Part shown: positions 35,112-45,335 of the stretch, piece after piece | Layout: each line of letters begins with the position of its first letter | How positions within the stretch are numbered: the first letter of the stretch is position 1 | From: Gillisella vitis | GTDB taxonomy: Bacteria > Pseudomonadota > Alphaproteobacteria > Rhizobiales > Rhizobiaceae | DNA length: 64,000 nt | Assembly: GCA_009744235.1 (NCBI GenBank) | Contig: WPHV01000007.1 | Coordinates: 1-64,000 of the forward strand | Reading direction: 5' to 3' | Translations under genes and position numbers: made by a program | The notes under the pieces: model-generated | The model's database searches: none | Told to the model about the DNA's origin: nothing | What the model saw: only the letters and a program-made list of their open reading frames with translations

Positions 35112-35811
35112 TTTGCCAGCGGCTGTCGAACAGCATTTGATGCAACCAGACATGGCGGCCTTGAGGCCGCCTGTCTCCACGCACAAGCCTCGAATCCTGA
35201 TCCTCTATGGTTCTTTGCGGGCGGTGTCTTATAGCCGGTTATTGGCGCAGGAAGCGGGTCGGCTGCTGGAGCATTTCGGGTGCGAGGTGAGGATATTCGA
35301 TCCTGCGGGTTTGCCACTGCCCGACGCGGAGCCGGTCAGTCATCCGAAGGTCCAGGAATTACGCGCGTTGTCTGCATGGTCGGAAGGCCAGGTCTGGGTC
35401 AGCCCGGAACGCCATGGCGCGATGACCGGTATTCTGAAAAGCCAGATCGACTGGATTCCGCTTTCCATCGGTGCCGTGCGTCCGACCCAGGGCAAGACGC
35501 TGGCCGTCATGCAGGTTTCGGGCGGATCGCAGTCGTTTAATGCGGTCAATCAGATGCGCATTCTTGGCCGCTGGATGCGGATGATGACCATTCCCAACCA
35601 ATCCTCCGTTGCTAAGGCATTCCAGGAGTTCGACGCCGACGGACGCATGAAACCCTCCTCTTATTACGACCGCGTCGTTGATGTCTGCGAGGAACTGGTG
35701 AAGTTTACGCTCCTGACACGGGATGCATCCGGCTATCTGACCGACCGCTATAGCGAGCGCAAGGAAGCGGCTGAAAAGCTCGACACACTCACGGGCAACA
35801 CACCATTATGA
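35104..35811 (+). CDS. arsH: Organoarsenical oxidase ArsH (NADPH:FMN oxidoreductase)
   Basis: A 235-residue flavodoxin-fold protein. ArsH oxidises trivalent methylated and aromatic arsenicals to less toxic pentavalent forms. Family motifs are [25 protein letters not shown] and the [22 protein letters not shown] segment. The start is best placed at TTG 35104, where GAGGG lies 8 bases upstream and the sequence matches the family N-terminus ([10 protein letters not shown]). It then overlaps arsC by 8 bases. An ATG at 35140 is the alternative. Confidence 0.92.
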   Translation: MSDLPAAVEQHLMQPDMAALRPPVSTHKPRILILYGSLRAVSYSRLLAQEAGRLLEHFGCEVRIFDPAGLPLPDAEPVSHPKVQELRALSAWSEGQVWVSPERHGAMTGILKSQIDWIPLSIGAVRPTQGKTLAVMQVSGGSQSFNAVNQMRILGRWMRMMTIPNQSSVAKAFQEFDADGRMKPSSYYDRVVDVCEELVKFTLLTRDASGYLTDRYSERKEAAEKLDTLTGNTPL

Positions 35812-37058
35812 GCCTGAATAGGAGCAGTCGTGGCCGCTTATCGCTGTCGAACAACCGGAGCGAGATATTTGTGATTATCGCCTTGGGGCTGACGCAAATC
35901 ATCGGTTACGGCACGCTCTATTATAGTTTCAGTATTCTCGCCCCCGCGATGGGGGTAGATCTTGGCTGGTCGAGCGAATGGATTTTCGCAACTCTTTCCG
36001 CTGCTTTGCTGGCAGGCGGATTGGCCGCGCCCTGGGTAGGGCGCGTTATCGATGACCATGGTGCAGGTCGGGTCCTGACGGTGGGATCGCTGATTGCGGC
36101 GCTGTCCCTGGTCGCCTGCGCGCTTGCGCCGGGCAAGATTACATTTGTGATAGCGCTGATCGTCGTTGAGATGGCCTCGACCCTGGTGCAATATACGGCG
36201 GCTTTTGCCTTTCTTGTCCAGTTTCGGCCGCAGAGTGCGCAACGCAATATAACCTATCTGACCTTGATCGCCGGTTTTGCTTCGACGATTTTCTGGCCAC
36301 TGACCTCAGCCCTTCATGCCGGTCTCAGTTGGCGGCAAGTCTATCTGGTTTACGCGCTTCTGCATCTTGCCGTCTGCTTGCCGCTTCATCTGTGGTTGGC
36401 ACGCCGGGTGGGTGAGCGCCATGCGCCAGTTATTGCCCCCAGCACCACGCCACAGCGTATCATGGAAGGCGGCCTGCCCGACAGGTTGCGACCTGTCGCC
36501 TTTCTCCTGATGGTGACAGGTTTTGCGCTTGAAAGCTTCGTGAATGCGGCCTTGCTCGTGCATATGGTGCCGCTGTTGACGGCGCTCGGCCTTGGCTCCG
36601 CCGCTCTATTGGTCGGAACCCTGTTTGGCCCATCACAGGTTCTCAGCCGCTTCACCAATATGATGTTTGGCCGCGATCTGTCTCAACTGACATTGGCGTT
36701 GGTTTCGGCACTACTGATGCCCACGGCGATTGCCGTGCTGTTGTTGACAGCCCCATCCTTTTCAGGCGCATTGATATTTGCGGTCCTGCTCGGCTTGGGC
36801 TCCGGCCTCGGCAGCATCGTCCAGGGAACCCTGCCGCTGGCATTGTTTGGCAGCGCCGGTTACGGCAGGCGTCAAGGCCAAGTCACCGCCGTTCGGTTGG
36901 TCGTGTCTTCGACGGCCCCTTTCGCTTTCGCGTGGATGATGGAAAAGATGGGTACGGATCTCGCTCTTACGATCAACACCGCCATTGGCGGTGTTGCGGT
37001 CATGGCCTTCCTGGCAATTGCGCATTTGAACCAGCGCCAGCGCACAATGCCAACATAG
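35808..37058 (+). CDS. MFS exporter of the ars operon
   Basis: A 416-residue major facilitator with about twelve membrane helices (first helix [23 protein letters not shown]). A Gly-rich loop segment ([22 protein letters not shown]) matches the MFS motif A region. It overlaps arsH by 4 bases (ATGA), so it is the last gene of the ars operon and probably exports arsenicals or related metalloids. An Agrobacterium MFS arsenical exporter called ArsK is known, and this could be its equivalent, but I cannot confirm identity. A general MFS function remains possible. Confidence 0.82.
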   Translation: MSLNRSSRGRLSLSNNRSEIFVIIALGLTQIIGYGTLYYSFSILAPAMGVDLGWSSEWIFATLSAALLAGGLAAPWVGRVIDDHGAGRVLTVGSLIAALSLVACALAPGKITFVIALIVVEMASTLVQYTAAFAFLVQFRPQSAQRNITYLTLIAGFASTIFWPLTSALHAGLSWRQVYLVYALLHLAVCLPLHLWLARRVGERHAPVIAPSTTPQRIMEGGLPDRLRPVAFLLMVTGFALESFVNAALLVHMVPLLTALGLGSAALLVGTLFGPSQVLSRFTNMMFGRDLSQLTLALVSALLMPTAIAVLLLTAPSFSGALIFAVLLGLGSGLGSIVQGTLPLALFGSAGYGRRQGQVTAVRLVVSSTAPFAFAWMMEKMGTDLALTINTAIGGVAVMAFLAIAHLNQRQRTMPT

Positions 37059-37079
37059 TCTCTCGGGAACTCAAAGCGG

Positions 37080-37766
37080 TTACGCCAGCACAAAGCGATA
37101 CCCCACACCGGCCTCGGTGAGAATGATTGCTGGTTGGCTTTCGTCTTTTTCGATCTTGGCGCGGATCTGGCGAATAAAGACGCGCAGATATTGAAGATCG
37201 TGGGCATGGGCCGGACCCCATACCTCTTTCAGCAATGCGCCATGGGTCAAGACGCGACCCGCATGGGTGGCGAGCAGGCGCAGCAGATCATATTCCTTCG
37301 GCGTCAGCTTGACTGGCTGATCCGCTCTTGTGACGAGGCGGTGGTCGATGTCGATGACGAGTTCACCACTGCGGATGATGGATTGGGCGGGTTCTGCCTG
37401 CGGTTTATGGCGAAGGGCGACGCGAATGCGGGCCGTCAATTCGCCGATGCCGAAGGGTTTTTCGAGATAATCGTCGGCACCGAGATCAAGCGCTGCGATC
37501 TTTTCGATCTCTCGGTCGCGGGCAGACAGTACGATGATCGGGATCTGGTTCCAGTGGCGCAATTGGGCGATCACCTCTTTGCCATCCATATCAGGCAGGC
37601 CGAGATCGAGGATCAACAGATCAGGCACGGCAGTTGCCACCAGCGCCAATGCCTGCTTGCCGGTATCGGCTTCAATCACCTCGTAACCGGCCGCCGCAAG
37701 GGCAGGGCGCAGGAACCGGAGGATCTGCGGCTCATCATCGACGACGAGAATACGTTGCCCTTTCAT
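37080..37766 (-). CDS. kdpE: Response regulator KdpE
   Basis: A 228-residue OmpR-type regulator that activates the kdp operon when potassium or turgor is low. The receiver domain has the acidic pair in ILVVDDEPQ, the phospho-Asp in LLILDLGLPDMDGKEV and the conserved Lys in YLEKPFG. The C-terminal winged helix has LTPKEYDLLRLLATHAGRVLTH. It overlaps kdpD by 4 bases (ATGA). It is the last gene of the kdp run and ends 21 bases from the convergent MFS gene. Confidence 0.95.
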   Translation of the reverse strand: MKGQRILVVDDEPQILRFLRPALAAAGYEVIEADTGKQALALVATAVPDLLILDLGLPDMDGKEVIAQLRHWNQIPIIVLSARDREIEKIAALDLGADDYLEKPFGIGELTARIRVALRHKPQAEPAQSIIRSGELVIDIDHRLVTRADQPVKLTPKEYDLLRLLATHAGRVLTHGALLKEVWGPAHAHDLQYLRVFIRQIRAKIEKDESQPAIILTEAGVGYRFVLA

Positions 37767-40471
37767 GCCTCAGCCCGGTCCTTTTCCATATTCTCCAGCG
37801 GAAAACGCAGGGTGAATCGCGTCCCCATCCGTTTCACTGCCGGGCTTTCGACGGTGATCGTGCCGCCCATCGCCTCGACAAAGCCCTTGGCAATGGCGAG
37901 GCCAAGCCCGGTCCCCGGCTTGCGACCGTCCGCTCCTTTGCCACGACGGTAGAACTTTTCAAATATCCGGTCGATGTCTTTTTCCGAAATGCCCTTGCCC
38001 ATGTCCGTTACCGAAAGCGATAGCACTGTATCATCGGCGCGGGCATAGACGGTGACCGGCTCGCCGCCACCATGCTTGCAGGCATTGTCGATCAGGTTGA
38101 ACAATACCTGCCCCAGAAGCAGGCTATCCGCCCGCAGCAAAGGCAGGTCACGGGCAATGCTGGCGCTAATGTCGGTGCCTGGTGCGACACGGCGAGCGCG
38201 GGCGATAGCATCCGAGATCACATCGTTCAAATCTACCCAATCGTGTTTTGCTTCCAGTGCTCCCGCTTCGATGCGGGTCATGTCGAGGAGGTTGCCAACG
38301 AAACGCGACAGCCGCTCACCCTCTTCTTCGATGGATTGCAGCAGGTCTCGGCGGCTTTCGACGGGCATTCGCTCGCCGAATTCCTTCAGACTGGTGACGG
38401 CACCGGTAATGGTGGCAAGCGGCGTGCGCAGGTCGTGGGAGATGGAAGACAGCAGGGTCGATTGGAACCGCTCGCGTTCCAGCCGCGCCTGGTCCTCGAC
38501 GCTGCGGATTGTCAGGTTGGCGCGGTCGAGAGCAATCGTCACCTGGTCCAGAATGGCGGAAAGCACTCGCTCCTCCATCGGATCGAGTGGCTCTCCAGTC
38601 ATTTCATGGCCACAGACGGCCAATGTGCCAGCAGGACTGCGCAAGGGCCGAAATTGCAGTTTCGAATTTGGTAGAGTGCCGGTGCCAGCGCCCGCTACCT
38701 CGCCTTTTTCGAGGGCAAACCGGGCCGCTGCCATTTCCGCCACGCCAAGCTCAGTATCCGGAGGCCAGCACGAGCGTAAGGCGAGCGTGCCGTTTTGCGG
38801 CGAGAGCAAGGCGACGGGCCGCTTGATGATGCCATTCAACTGACTGACAGCGGTCCAGACCACGCCATCGGCATCCACCGTGCCAGCAAGCTTTGAAGAG
38901 ACGTCGTAGAGGATCTGCGTCTGTGTGGCGCGACGGGCCGCGATCTGCCCCTGGGCGCGGATCCGTGCGGCAATGCCACCAGCGATCAGCGCCGCTGCGA
39001 TGAACATGATGAAGGCAAAGACTTCATGCGGCGCGGCAATAGTGAGGGTAAAGACCGGTGAGATGAAAAAGAAATTATAGGCCAGCGCCGACAGCACGGA
39101 GGTCAGCACGGCGGCGGCATAGCCCTCGCGCAGAGCCGAAACCAGCACGGCGAGCAAGAACAGCATGGATACATTCGGCAGCGCCACGAATTCAATGATG
39201 CCGCGTGCCCCGATAGCCGCCACCGTGGTCGTGAGCAGAGCGGTGATGATGTCCCTTGGCCGAACCGGCAAGGTCTTCAGGGAAAAGGCTTTCGTCCGCT
39301 GGACGCGCTTGGTTGTGTCAGGCGCGGCTTCGCCGGTGATCAGATGAATGCCCATGCCGGATCTGACTTCCAGCAAGGCATCCGGCAGGGAGTGGCGGAA
39401 CAGCCTTTGCCAACGGGAACGCTGTGGTGCGCCGATGACGATTTGGGTGACGTGTTCCTTCTTGGCGAGACGCAGGATCTCGTGAACGAAATCGCGGCCT
39501 TGGACTCGCCGGGTTTCCGCGCCAAGCCGCTCCGCCAGGCGAAACAGCTCTTCGATCCGGGTCTGATCGCCGGGGTTTTCATCCGCTTGGTCGGCTTGTT
39601 CCAGCGAAACGACCAGCCAGCGGGCATTCATGCCCGACGCGAGATTGCTGGCGGTGCGCACCACTTTTTCCGAAAGCGCATCCGGGCCGATACAGACGAG
39701 AAGCCGTTCACCGGTGCGCCACGGCCCCTCGATGGCATTCTGCTTGAGATAATCGACCATCTGGTCATCGACCCGGTCGGCGGTGCGGCGTAAGGCCAGT
39801 TCGCGCAACGCGGTCAGATTACCAAGCCGAAAGAAGCTGTCGGTGGCGCGGCGGGCATTATCGGGCAGATAGATCTTGCCCTCTCGCAGCCGGATGATCA
39901 ATTCTTCCGGTGGCAGGTCAATCAGCACGACCACATCGGCTTGTTTCAACACCCGGTCCGGCACGGTTTCCCGCACTTGGACGCCGGTGATTTGCGTGAC
40001 GATGTCCGAGAGGCTTTCAAGGTGCTGGATGTTCAGGGCTGTCCAGACATCGATTCCGGCGGCCAGAAGCTCCTCGATATCCTGGTGACGTTTGGGATGG
40101 CGGCTTTCCGGGACATTGCTATGGGCAAGCTCATCGACAATGATGATCGCAGGACGACGGGCAAGCGCTGCGTCGATGTCGAATTCCTCCAGCACGCGAT
40201 CCTTGTAGGCAATCTGCTTGCGCGGCAGGATTTCGAGCCCGTCCGTCAGCAGTTCCGTTTCGCTGCGGCCATGGGTCTCGACCAGACCGATAACGATATC
40301 GATGCCCGCGGTCTTTTGACCACGGGCACGCGACAGCATGGCATAGGTTTTTCCGACGCCGGGCGCTGCTCCCAGAAAAATCGTCAGTTTTCCCCGTCCG
40401 TCCCGGTTGGCAAGCCCCAGCAGGGCGTCAGGATCGGGACGGCGGTTGGTGTCGCGCTGGGCGTCGGACAT
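37763..40471 (-). CDS. kdpD: Potassium/turgor sensor kinase KdpD
   Basis: A 902-residue sensor kinase. The N-terminal KdpD domain has a Walker A-like GAAPGVGKTYAML and is followed by a USP-like domain (RLLVCIGPDALSEKVVRTASNLA). Four membrane helices then lie around residues 400-510, followed by a GAF-like region and the kinase core. The core has the phospho-His box SSISHDLRTPLATI, the N box LIDNACKHG and the G boxes DMGKGIS and GTGLGLAI. The length is typical. It lies 9 bases downstream of kdpC and is translated with kdpE. Confidence 0.96.
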   Translation of the reverse strand: MSDAQRDTNRRPDPDALLGLANRDGRGKLTIFLGAAPGVGKTYAMLSRARGQKTAGIDIVIGLVETHGRSETELLTDGLEILPRKQIAYKDRVLEEFDIDAALARRPAIIIVDELAHSNVPESRHPKRHQDIEELLAAGIDVWTALNIQHLESLSDIVTQITGVQVRETVPDRVLKQADVVVLIDLPPEELIIRLREGKIYLPDNARRATDSFFRLGNLTALRELALRRTADRVDDQMVDYLKQNAIEGPWRTGERLLVCIGPDALSEKVVRTASNLASGMNARWLVVSLEQADQADENPGDQTRIEELFRLAERLGAETRRVQGRDFVHEILRLAKKEHVTQIVIGAPQRSRWQRLFRHSLPDALLEVRSGMGIHLITGEAAPDTTKRVQRTKAFSLKTLPVRPRDIITALLTTTVAAIGARGIIEFVALPNVSMLFLLAVLVSALREGYAAAVLTSVLSALAYNFFFISPVFTLTIAAPHEVFAFIMFIAAALIAGGIAARIRAQGQIAARRATQTQILYDVSSKLAGTVDADGVVWTAVSQLNGIIKRPVALLSPQNGTLALRSCWPPDTELGVAEMAAARFALEKGEVAGAGTGTLPNSKLQFRPLRSPAGTLAVCGHEMTGEPLDPMEERVLSAILDQVTIALDRANLTIRSVEDQARLERERFQSTLLSSISHDLRTPLATITGAVTSLKEFGERMPVESRRDLLQSIEEEGERLSRFVGNLLDMTRIEAGALEAKHDWVDLNDVISDAIARARRVAPGTDISASIARDLPLLRADSLLLGQVLFNLIDNACKHGGGEPVTVYARADDTVLSLSVTDMGKGISEKDIDRIFEKFYRRGKGADGRKPGTGLGLAIAKGFVEAMGGTITVESPAVKRMGTRFTLRFPLENMEKDRAEA

Positions 40472-40480
40472 GAATAGACC

Positions 40481-41056
40481 TTATTGAGTGGCTCCCGCCG
40501 CATCGAGCGCCATGTTCAGCCGCAATACATTAACCCTCGGCTCACCGATCACGCCCAAAAGCCGCGGTTGCACCTGAGCTTCCACCAGCGCCGCCACCTC
40601 CTTTTCCGGCATGTTGCGGGCTTTGGCAACCAGCGCCACCTGCTGGCGGGCGTTTTCAGGCGTTATATCCGGATCGAGCCCGGAAGCGGAAGAGGTGACG
40701 GCATCGGCAGGCACCAGCCCACTGCGACCGTTTGCCTGCCAGGCGGTGACAGCGGCGGCAATCTGGTCCTTCAGCTTTTGCGAGGTTGCACCAAGATTGG
40801 TGCCGCCTGACGCCAGCGGATTATAGGGCGAATTGCTGGTCGCCGATGGACGCGAGGCGAAGTAGCGCGGCGACGTGAAGGCTTGGCCAATCAGAGCCGA
40901 GCCGACCACGGCATCGCCTTTCTTGACAATGCTGCCATTGGCCTGGGCGGGCAGCACCGCCTGGGCGACGCCGGTGATGGCCAGCGGATAGGCAAGGCCG
41001 CAAAGGCCGGTAAACAGCACGGTCATGGTGATGGCGGGACGAAGATGGGACAGCAT
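40481..41056 (-). CDS. kdpC: Potassium-transporting ATPase subunit KdpC
   Basis: This 191-residue single-pass subunit stabilises the KdpFABC complex. An N-terminal membrane helix (AITMTVLFTGLCGLAYPLAITGVAQ) is followed by the family regions NGSIVKKGDAVVGSALIGQAF, YFASRPSATSNSPYNPLASGGTNLG and a C-terminal NVLRLNMALD. The ATG at 41056 lies 2 bases after the kdpB stop. A TTG four codons upstream is in frame but less likely. Confidence 0.95.
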   Translation of the reverse strand: MLSHLRPAITMTVLFTGLCGLAYPLAITGVAQAVLPAQANGSIVKKGDAVVGSALIGQAFTSPRYFASRPSATSNSPYNPLASGGTNLGATSQKLKDQIAAAVTAWQANGRSGLVPADAVTSSASGLDPDITPENARQQVALVAKARNMPEKEVAALVEAQVQPRLLGVIGEPRVNVLRLNMALDAAGATQ

Positions 41057-41058
41057 GA

Positions 41059-43122
41059 TTACACCCAATGCAGTGTTGTAATGGCGAGATCGACAATCTT
41101 GATGCCGATGAAGGGAAGGACCAATCCACCCAGCCCGTAAACCAGGAGATTGCGGCGCAGCAGTGCTGCGGCCCCAACCGGGCGATAGGCAACCCCTTTG
41201 AGGGCAAGCGGGATCAGTGCGACGATAATCAGCGCGTTGAAGATCACCGCCGAGAGGATGGCCGATTGCGGCGAGGCCAGCTGCATGATGTTGAGCGCGG
41301 CAAGTCCCGGATAGGCGGTGACGAACAGAGCCGGGATGATGGCGAAATATTTGGCGACGTCATTGGCAATCGAAAACGTCGTCAGCGAGCCACGGGTCAT
41401 CAAAAGCTGTTTGCCGATTTCGACAATCTCGATCAGCTTGGTCGGGCTGGAATCCAGATCGACCATATTGGCGGCCTCACGTGCGGCTTGCGTGCCGGTC
41501 TGCATGGCGACACCGACATCGGCCTGGGCCAGCGCCGGGGCGTCATTGGTGCCATCGCCGCACATGGCGATCAACCGGCTGCCCTGCTGGGCCTTGCGGA
41601 TATAGGCAAGCTTGTCTTCCGGGGTTGCCTGAGCCAGAAAATCATCCACACCGGCTTCAGAGGCAATCGCTGCGGCGGTAATCGGGTTGTCACCCGTGAC
41701 CATCACCGTGCGGATACCCATGGCGCGCAGGGCGGCGAAGCGTTCCTTGATGCCGGGCTTGACCACGTCCTTCAGGTGAATGACACCCAGCAACCTGCTG
41801 CCATCGGCAACGGCCAGCGGCGTGCCGCCCGATTGGGCGATCCGGGTAACGGCCTCGGTAAAGGCGCGTGGTGCGGATGCCGCGTCGAGACCGGTAAAGG
41901 CCAGGACCGAATCCACCGCACCCTTGCGCAGACGCTTAGCCCCGATATCGACGCCGGAAAGCCGGGTTTCGGCGGTGAACGGGATCACCGCATCCGGTGC
42001 TGCATCGGGGGCGGACTGGCCATATTCGCCGGTGGCCAAGGCGACGATGGAGCGGCCTTCAGGTGTTTCATCAGAAAGGCTTGCAAGAAGGGCAGCCTCG
42101 GCAATTTCGGTGGCGCTGACACCGGGTACGGCGATGAAGTCGCTGGCCATGCGATTGCCGAAGGTGATGGTGCCGGTCTTGTCGAGCAGCAGCGTATCGA
42201 CATCTCCTGCCGCTTCCACGGCGCGGCCCGAAGTGGCGATGACGTTGAAACGCACCAGCCGGTCCATGCCTGCAATGCCGATAGCCGATAGCAGGCCGCC
42301 GATCGTGGTCGGGATCAGCGTCACCAGAAGGGCGGCCATGACCGTGACTGTCAGCGCAACGCCGGAATAGCTGGCAAGACCCCAGAGAGTGACGACGGCG
42401 ATCACGAAGATCAGTGTCAGCCCGGAAAGCAGGATCGACAGGGCGATTTCATTCGGCGTCTTCTGGCGTTCAGCCCCTTCGATCAGCGCGATCATCCGGT
42501 CAACGAAGGACGAGCCGGGAGCCGTGGTGATCTTGATGCGGATCTCGTCCGACAGAACCTGGGTTCCGCCGGTCACGGCGGACCGGTCGCCGCCTGCCTC
42601 GCGGATCACCGGCGCGGATTCGCCGGTAATGGCGCTTTCATTGACTGAGGCAACGCCTTCAATCACTTCGCCATCGCCGGGAATGAGTTCGCCAGCGGCA
42701 ACCAGCACCACATCGCCAATCTTCAGCGTTGTAGCGGCAACCGTGGTTGTTTCCCGGCTGCTGGCGGTATTGCCCGACACTTTACGGGCCGAGAGCTCGC
42801 TTTTGGTGCGGCGCAGGCTATCGGCCTGGGCCTTGCCACGGCCTTCGGCAACGGCTTCCGCGAAAGTGGCGAACAAGACGGTAAACCAGAGCCAGGCGGC
42901 AATCTGGCCGGAGAACACCGCTGAATTGCCGGTAATCAGGTCGCGGACCGCAAGGATCGTAACGACCATAGCGACGATTTCGGTCACGAACATCACCGGA
43001 TTACGGATCAATTGCCGTGGGTCGAGCTTCACGAAAGCGTCCTTGAACGCGCCCTTGAGGATCGATGGTTCAAACAGCCGTTGGGCAGGCCTGGTCTCTG
43101 AGGTGGATTGTGACTGTGTCAT
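41059..43122 (-). CDS. kdpB: Potassium-transporting P-type ATPase subunit KdpB
   Basis: A 687-residue P-type ATPase that powers KdpFABC potassium uptake. The phosphorylation motif is [12 protein letters not shown], the phosphatase-domain motif is [16 protein letters not shown] and the hinge motif is [18 protein letters not shown]. The ATG at 43122 was chosen over an in-frame TTG at 43140 because GAGG precedes it at suitable spacing. It lies 18 bases after kdpA. Confidence 0.97.
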   Translation of the reverse strand: MTQSQSTSETRPAQRLFEPSILKGAFKDAFVKLDPRQLIRNPVMFVTEIVAMVVTILAVRDLITGNSAVFSGQIAAWLWFTVLFATFAEAVAEGRGKAQADSLRRTKSELSARKVSGNTASSRETTTVAATTLKIGDVVLVAAGELIPGDGEVIEGVASVNESAITGESAPVIREAGGDRSAVTGGTQVLSDEIRIKITTAPGSSFVDRMIALIEGAERQKTPNEIALSILLSGLTLIFVIAVVTLWGLASYSGVALTVTVMAALLVTLIPTTIGGLLSAIGIAGMDRLVRFNVIATSGRAVEAAGDVDTLLLDKTGTITFGNRMASDFIAVPGVSATEIAEAALLASLSDETPEGRSIVALATGEYGQSAPDAAPDAVIPFTAETRLSGVDIGAKRLRKGAVDSVLAFTGLDAASAPRAFTEAVTRIAQSGGTPLAVADGSRLLGVIHLKDVVKPGIKERFAALRAMGIRTVMVTGDNPITAAAIASEAGVDDFLAQATPEDKLAYIRKAQQGSRLIAMCGDGTNDAPALAQADVGVAMQTGTQAAREAANMVDLDSSPTKLIEIVEIGKQLLMTRGSLTTFSIANDVAKYFAIIPALFVTAYPGLAALNIMQLASPQSAILSAVIFNALIIVALIPLALKGVAYRPVGAAALLRRNLLVYGLGGLVLPFIGIKIVDLAITTLHWV

Positions 43123-43140
43123 GATGACAGCCTCTTTCAA

Positions 43141-44850
43141 TCAATAAAGGGTTCCGGCGAGCATGCCGACATGTTCTGCGATGGGGCCGAGCGCCAAGGC
43201 CGGGAAGTATTGCAGTCCGCCCAGGATGATGATGATGGCGACGAGCAGTCCGACGAAAAGCGGCGTGTGCGTGGGGAAGGTACCTGCAGATGCCGTGCCT
43301 TTTGTCTTTGCGGCCAACGAACCGGCAATGGCCAGAACAGGAACCGCATAGGCGAAGCGGCCAAGCGCCATGGAGATGCCGAGCGTGGTATTGTACCAGG
43401 GCGTATTGGCTGAAAGCCCAGCAAAGGCCGAGCCGTTATTGCCAGCCGCAGATGTATAGGCATAGAGGATTTCCGAGAGACCATGCGGTCCGGCATTGCC
43501 AAGCGAGGCCAGCGCATTGGGCAGAACGGCAGCAATTGCCGAAAATCCCAGGATTGCAAAGGGCAGGACCAATACGGCCAGCATAGCGAATTTCATTTCC
43601 CGGGCTTCGATCTTCTTGCCCAGAAATTCCGGCGTGCGCCCAACCATCAGGCCAGCGACGAAGACGGTCAGCACACAGAAGACAATCAGCCCGTAAAGTC
43701 CGGAGCCGACGCCGCCCGGCAGGATTTCGCCAAGCTGGATCAGAAACAGTGGCACGAGACCGCCAAGCGGGGTCAGCGAACCATGCATGGTGTTGACGCC
43801 ACCGTTGGAAATACCTGTGGTGATCGCCGTATAGGCCGCACTCATCGCCTGGCCGAAGCGAACTTCCTTCCCCTCCATATTGCCGAGCGAGGGATCAAGC
43901 CCAAGCGCCAGATGGATGGGGTTGCCTGCGGTTTCAGCGATGTAGACCGCGGCAATGCCAGCAATGAGCAGCACCGCAACACTGGCAATCAGTGCCCAGC
44001 CCTGGCGCAGGTCGCCGACCATTTTGCCGAAAGCATAGATCAGCCCCATGGTGATCGACATCATTGCGAGAATATTGAGGTAATCGCTGATCGCCGAGGG
44101 ATTTTCAAACGGATGGGCGGCATTGGCATTGAAGAAACCGCCGCCATTGGTGCCAAGCTGCTTGATGGCTTCCTGGCTGGCAATCGGCCCAAGGGCGATG
44201 GTCTGCTGGGCGCCGTCAAGCGTTGTGGCCGTGACCGAGGCGTCGAGTGTCTGGGGAATGCCCATCCAGACGAAAACCAGGGCCAGCACAATCGACATCG
44301 GCAGCAGCAGATACAGCGTCGAGCGGGTCATATCGACCCAGAAATTGCCAAGCGTATTGGTGGCCGAACGGGCGAAGGCCCGGGTGACGGCGAGTGCTAT
44401 GGCGATACCGGTGGCCGCCGACAGGAAGTTCTGTACGGCAAGGCCTGCCATCTGCGAGAAATGGCTGGCAGCCTGTTCGCCGGAATAGGCCTGCCAATTG
44501 GTATTGGTGACGAAGCTGATCGCCGTGTTGAAGGCCAGATCCGGGGTCATGCCTGCAAAGCCTTGCGGATTGTAGGGCAGATAGGCCTGAAGCCGCAAAA
44601 TACCATAGAGCGCCAGAAAGCCTGCGGCATTGAAGGCGAGCATGGCGAGCGTATAGGCTAGCCAGCCTTGTTCGCGGCGCGCATCAACGCCGGATATGCG
44701 CAGAAGCAGCCGCTCGATAGGGCCGAGAATGGGAGAGAGAAACGTCCGCTGCCCCTCGAACACGCAGGCGATGTAAAGCCCAAGCGGTTTGATGGTGGCG
44801 AAGACGAGAGCGAGCAGCAAGCCGATTTGCAGCCAACCGTTGGAAGACAT
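43141..44850 (-). CDS. kdpA: Potassium-transporting ATPase channel subunit KdpA
   Basis: A 569-residue membrane subunit related to SKT-family potassium channels. It contains the four filter-like regions, for example [50 protein letters not shown] and [16 protein letters not shown]. The length is normal. GGAGAACATC precedes the ATG. It heads the structural kdpABC genes and follows the tiny kdpF. Confidence 0.97.
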   Translation of the reverse strand: MSSNGWLQIGLLLALVFATIKPLGLYIACVFEGQRTFLSPILGPIERLLLRISGVDARREQGWLAYTLAMLAFNAAGFLALYGILRLQAYLPYNPQGFAGMTPDLAFNTAISFVTNTNWQAYSGEQAASHFSQMAGLAVQNFLSAATGIAIALAVTRAFARSATNTLGNFWVDMTRSTLYLLLPMSIVLALVFVWMGIPQTLDASVTATTLDGAQQTIALGPIASQEAIKQLGTNGGGFFNANAAHPFENPSAISDYLNILAMMSITMGLIYAFGKMVGDLRQGWALIASVAVLLIAGIAAVYIAETAGNPIHLALGLDPSLGNMEGKEVRFGQAMSAAYTAITTGISNGGVNTMHGSLTPLGGLVPLFLIQLGEILPGGVGSGLYGLIVFCVLTVFVAGLMVGRTPEFLGKKIEAREMKFAMLAVLVLPFAILGFSAIAAVLPNALASLGNAGPHGLSEILYAYTSAAGNNGSAFAGLSANTPWYNTTLGISMALGRFAYAVPVLAIAGSLAAKTKGTASAGTFPTHTPLFVGLLVAIIIILGGLQYFPALALGPIAEHVGMLAGTLY

Positions 44851-45002
44851 GATGTTCTCCGAAAAGAGGGATTGCGTCCCCCATCATCGTCGCTGCCAGT
44901 ATGAAGCGATGTGATGCGGGACGTCTGGTATCTGTCAGGAAAGAGGGGTGCCCGATGTCTCAAAAGACAAACCGGGCAAGAATGGTTGAAGCAGGTGTCG
45001 CT

Positions 45003-45089
45003 TCAAAAACGTTCGGGCCTGATCAGCGTTATCAGCAGGTAGACGCAGATGAACAGGGCGGCGGCAAGACCGAGCAGCGGTTCGAACAT
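45003..45089 (-). CDS. kdpF: KdpF small subunit
   Basis: A 28-residue, one-helix protein starting MFEPLLGLAAALFICVYLL and ending in RPERF. The helix followed by an ITLIRPERF tail is characteristic of KdpF, which sits at the KdpA-KdpB interface. It lies about 150 bases upstream of kdpA on the same strand and 7 bases downstream of another small membrane protein. Very short genes of this kind are often missed. Confidence 0.88.
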   Translation of the reverse strand: MFEPLLGLAAALFICVYLLITLIRPERF

Positions 45090-45096
45090 GGCCGCC

Positions 45097-45207
45097 TCAC
45101 AAACTGTTTAGGGCGCGGGCATAGACCGCAAGAGCGACAAAGCTCCCCAGTCCAATGGCGATGAATAGCAAATCAGTCACATTGTGCTCCTGTCTGTGGT
45201 CAGGCAT
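45097..45207 (-). CDS. Small membrane protein upstream of kdpF
   Basis: A 36-residue protein whose C-terminal part is one membrane helix and a short tail (TDLLFIAIGLGSFVALAVY, then ARALNSL). A similar tiny protein commonly precedes kdpF in proteobacteria, but its function is unknown to me. Two starts are possible. The ATG at 45207 has a strong GGGAGG upstream. A GTG at 45180 has AGGAG upstream and would give 27 residues. Both fit co-transcription with kdpF-kdpA. It may be an extra subunit or assembly helper of the Kdp complex. Confidence 0.7.
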   Translation of the reverse strand: MPDHRQEHNVTDLLFIAIGLGSFVALAVYARALNSL

Positions 45208-45335
45208 GCACAATCCTCCCGAATGACATTAAATCTCGATAGGGAATGCAAGGGCGGGAAATAAGGATTTCATAAAGACGCTATGGAAAGAAGAGCGTTT
45301 CCAGGTGCAGGTCTGAGTGACTCCGGCCTCGGTCG
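45208..45335 (-). promoter_or_regulatory. Region expected to hold the kdp promoter
   Basis: This is a 128-base gap between the FUSC gene stop and the first small kdp gene, both on the minus strand. The kdp promoter and KdpE site should lie here. TTGCAT near 45255 on the minus strand is a possible -35. No clear KdpE box could be assigned. Confidence 0.35.

Noticed and set aside
43483..44661. Plus-strand frame of about 390 codons inside kdpA
   Set aside because: Antisense to a conserved membrane subunit, with shadow-type composition.
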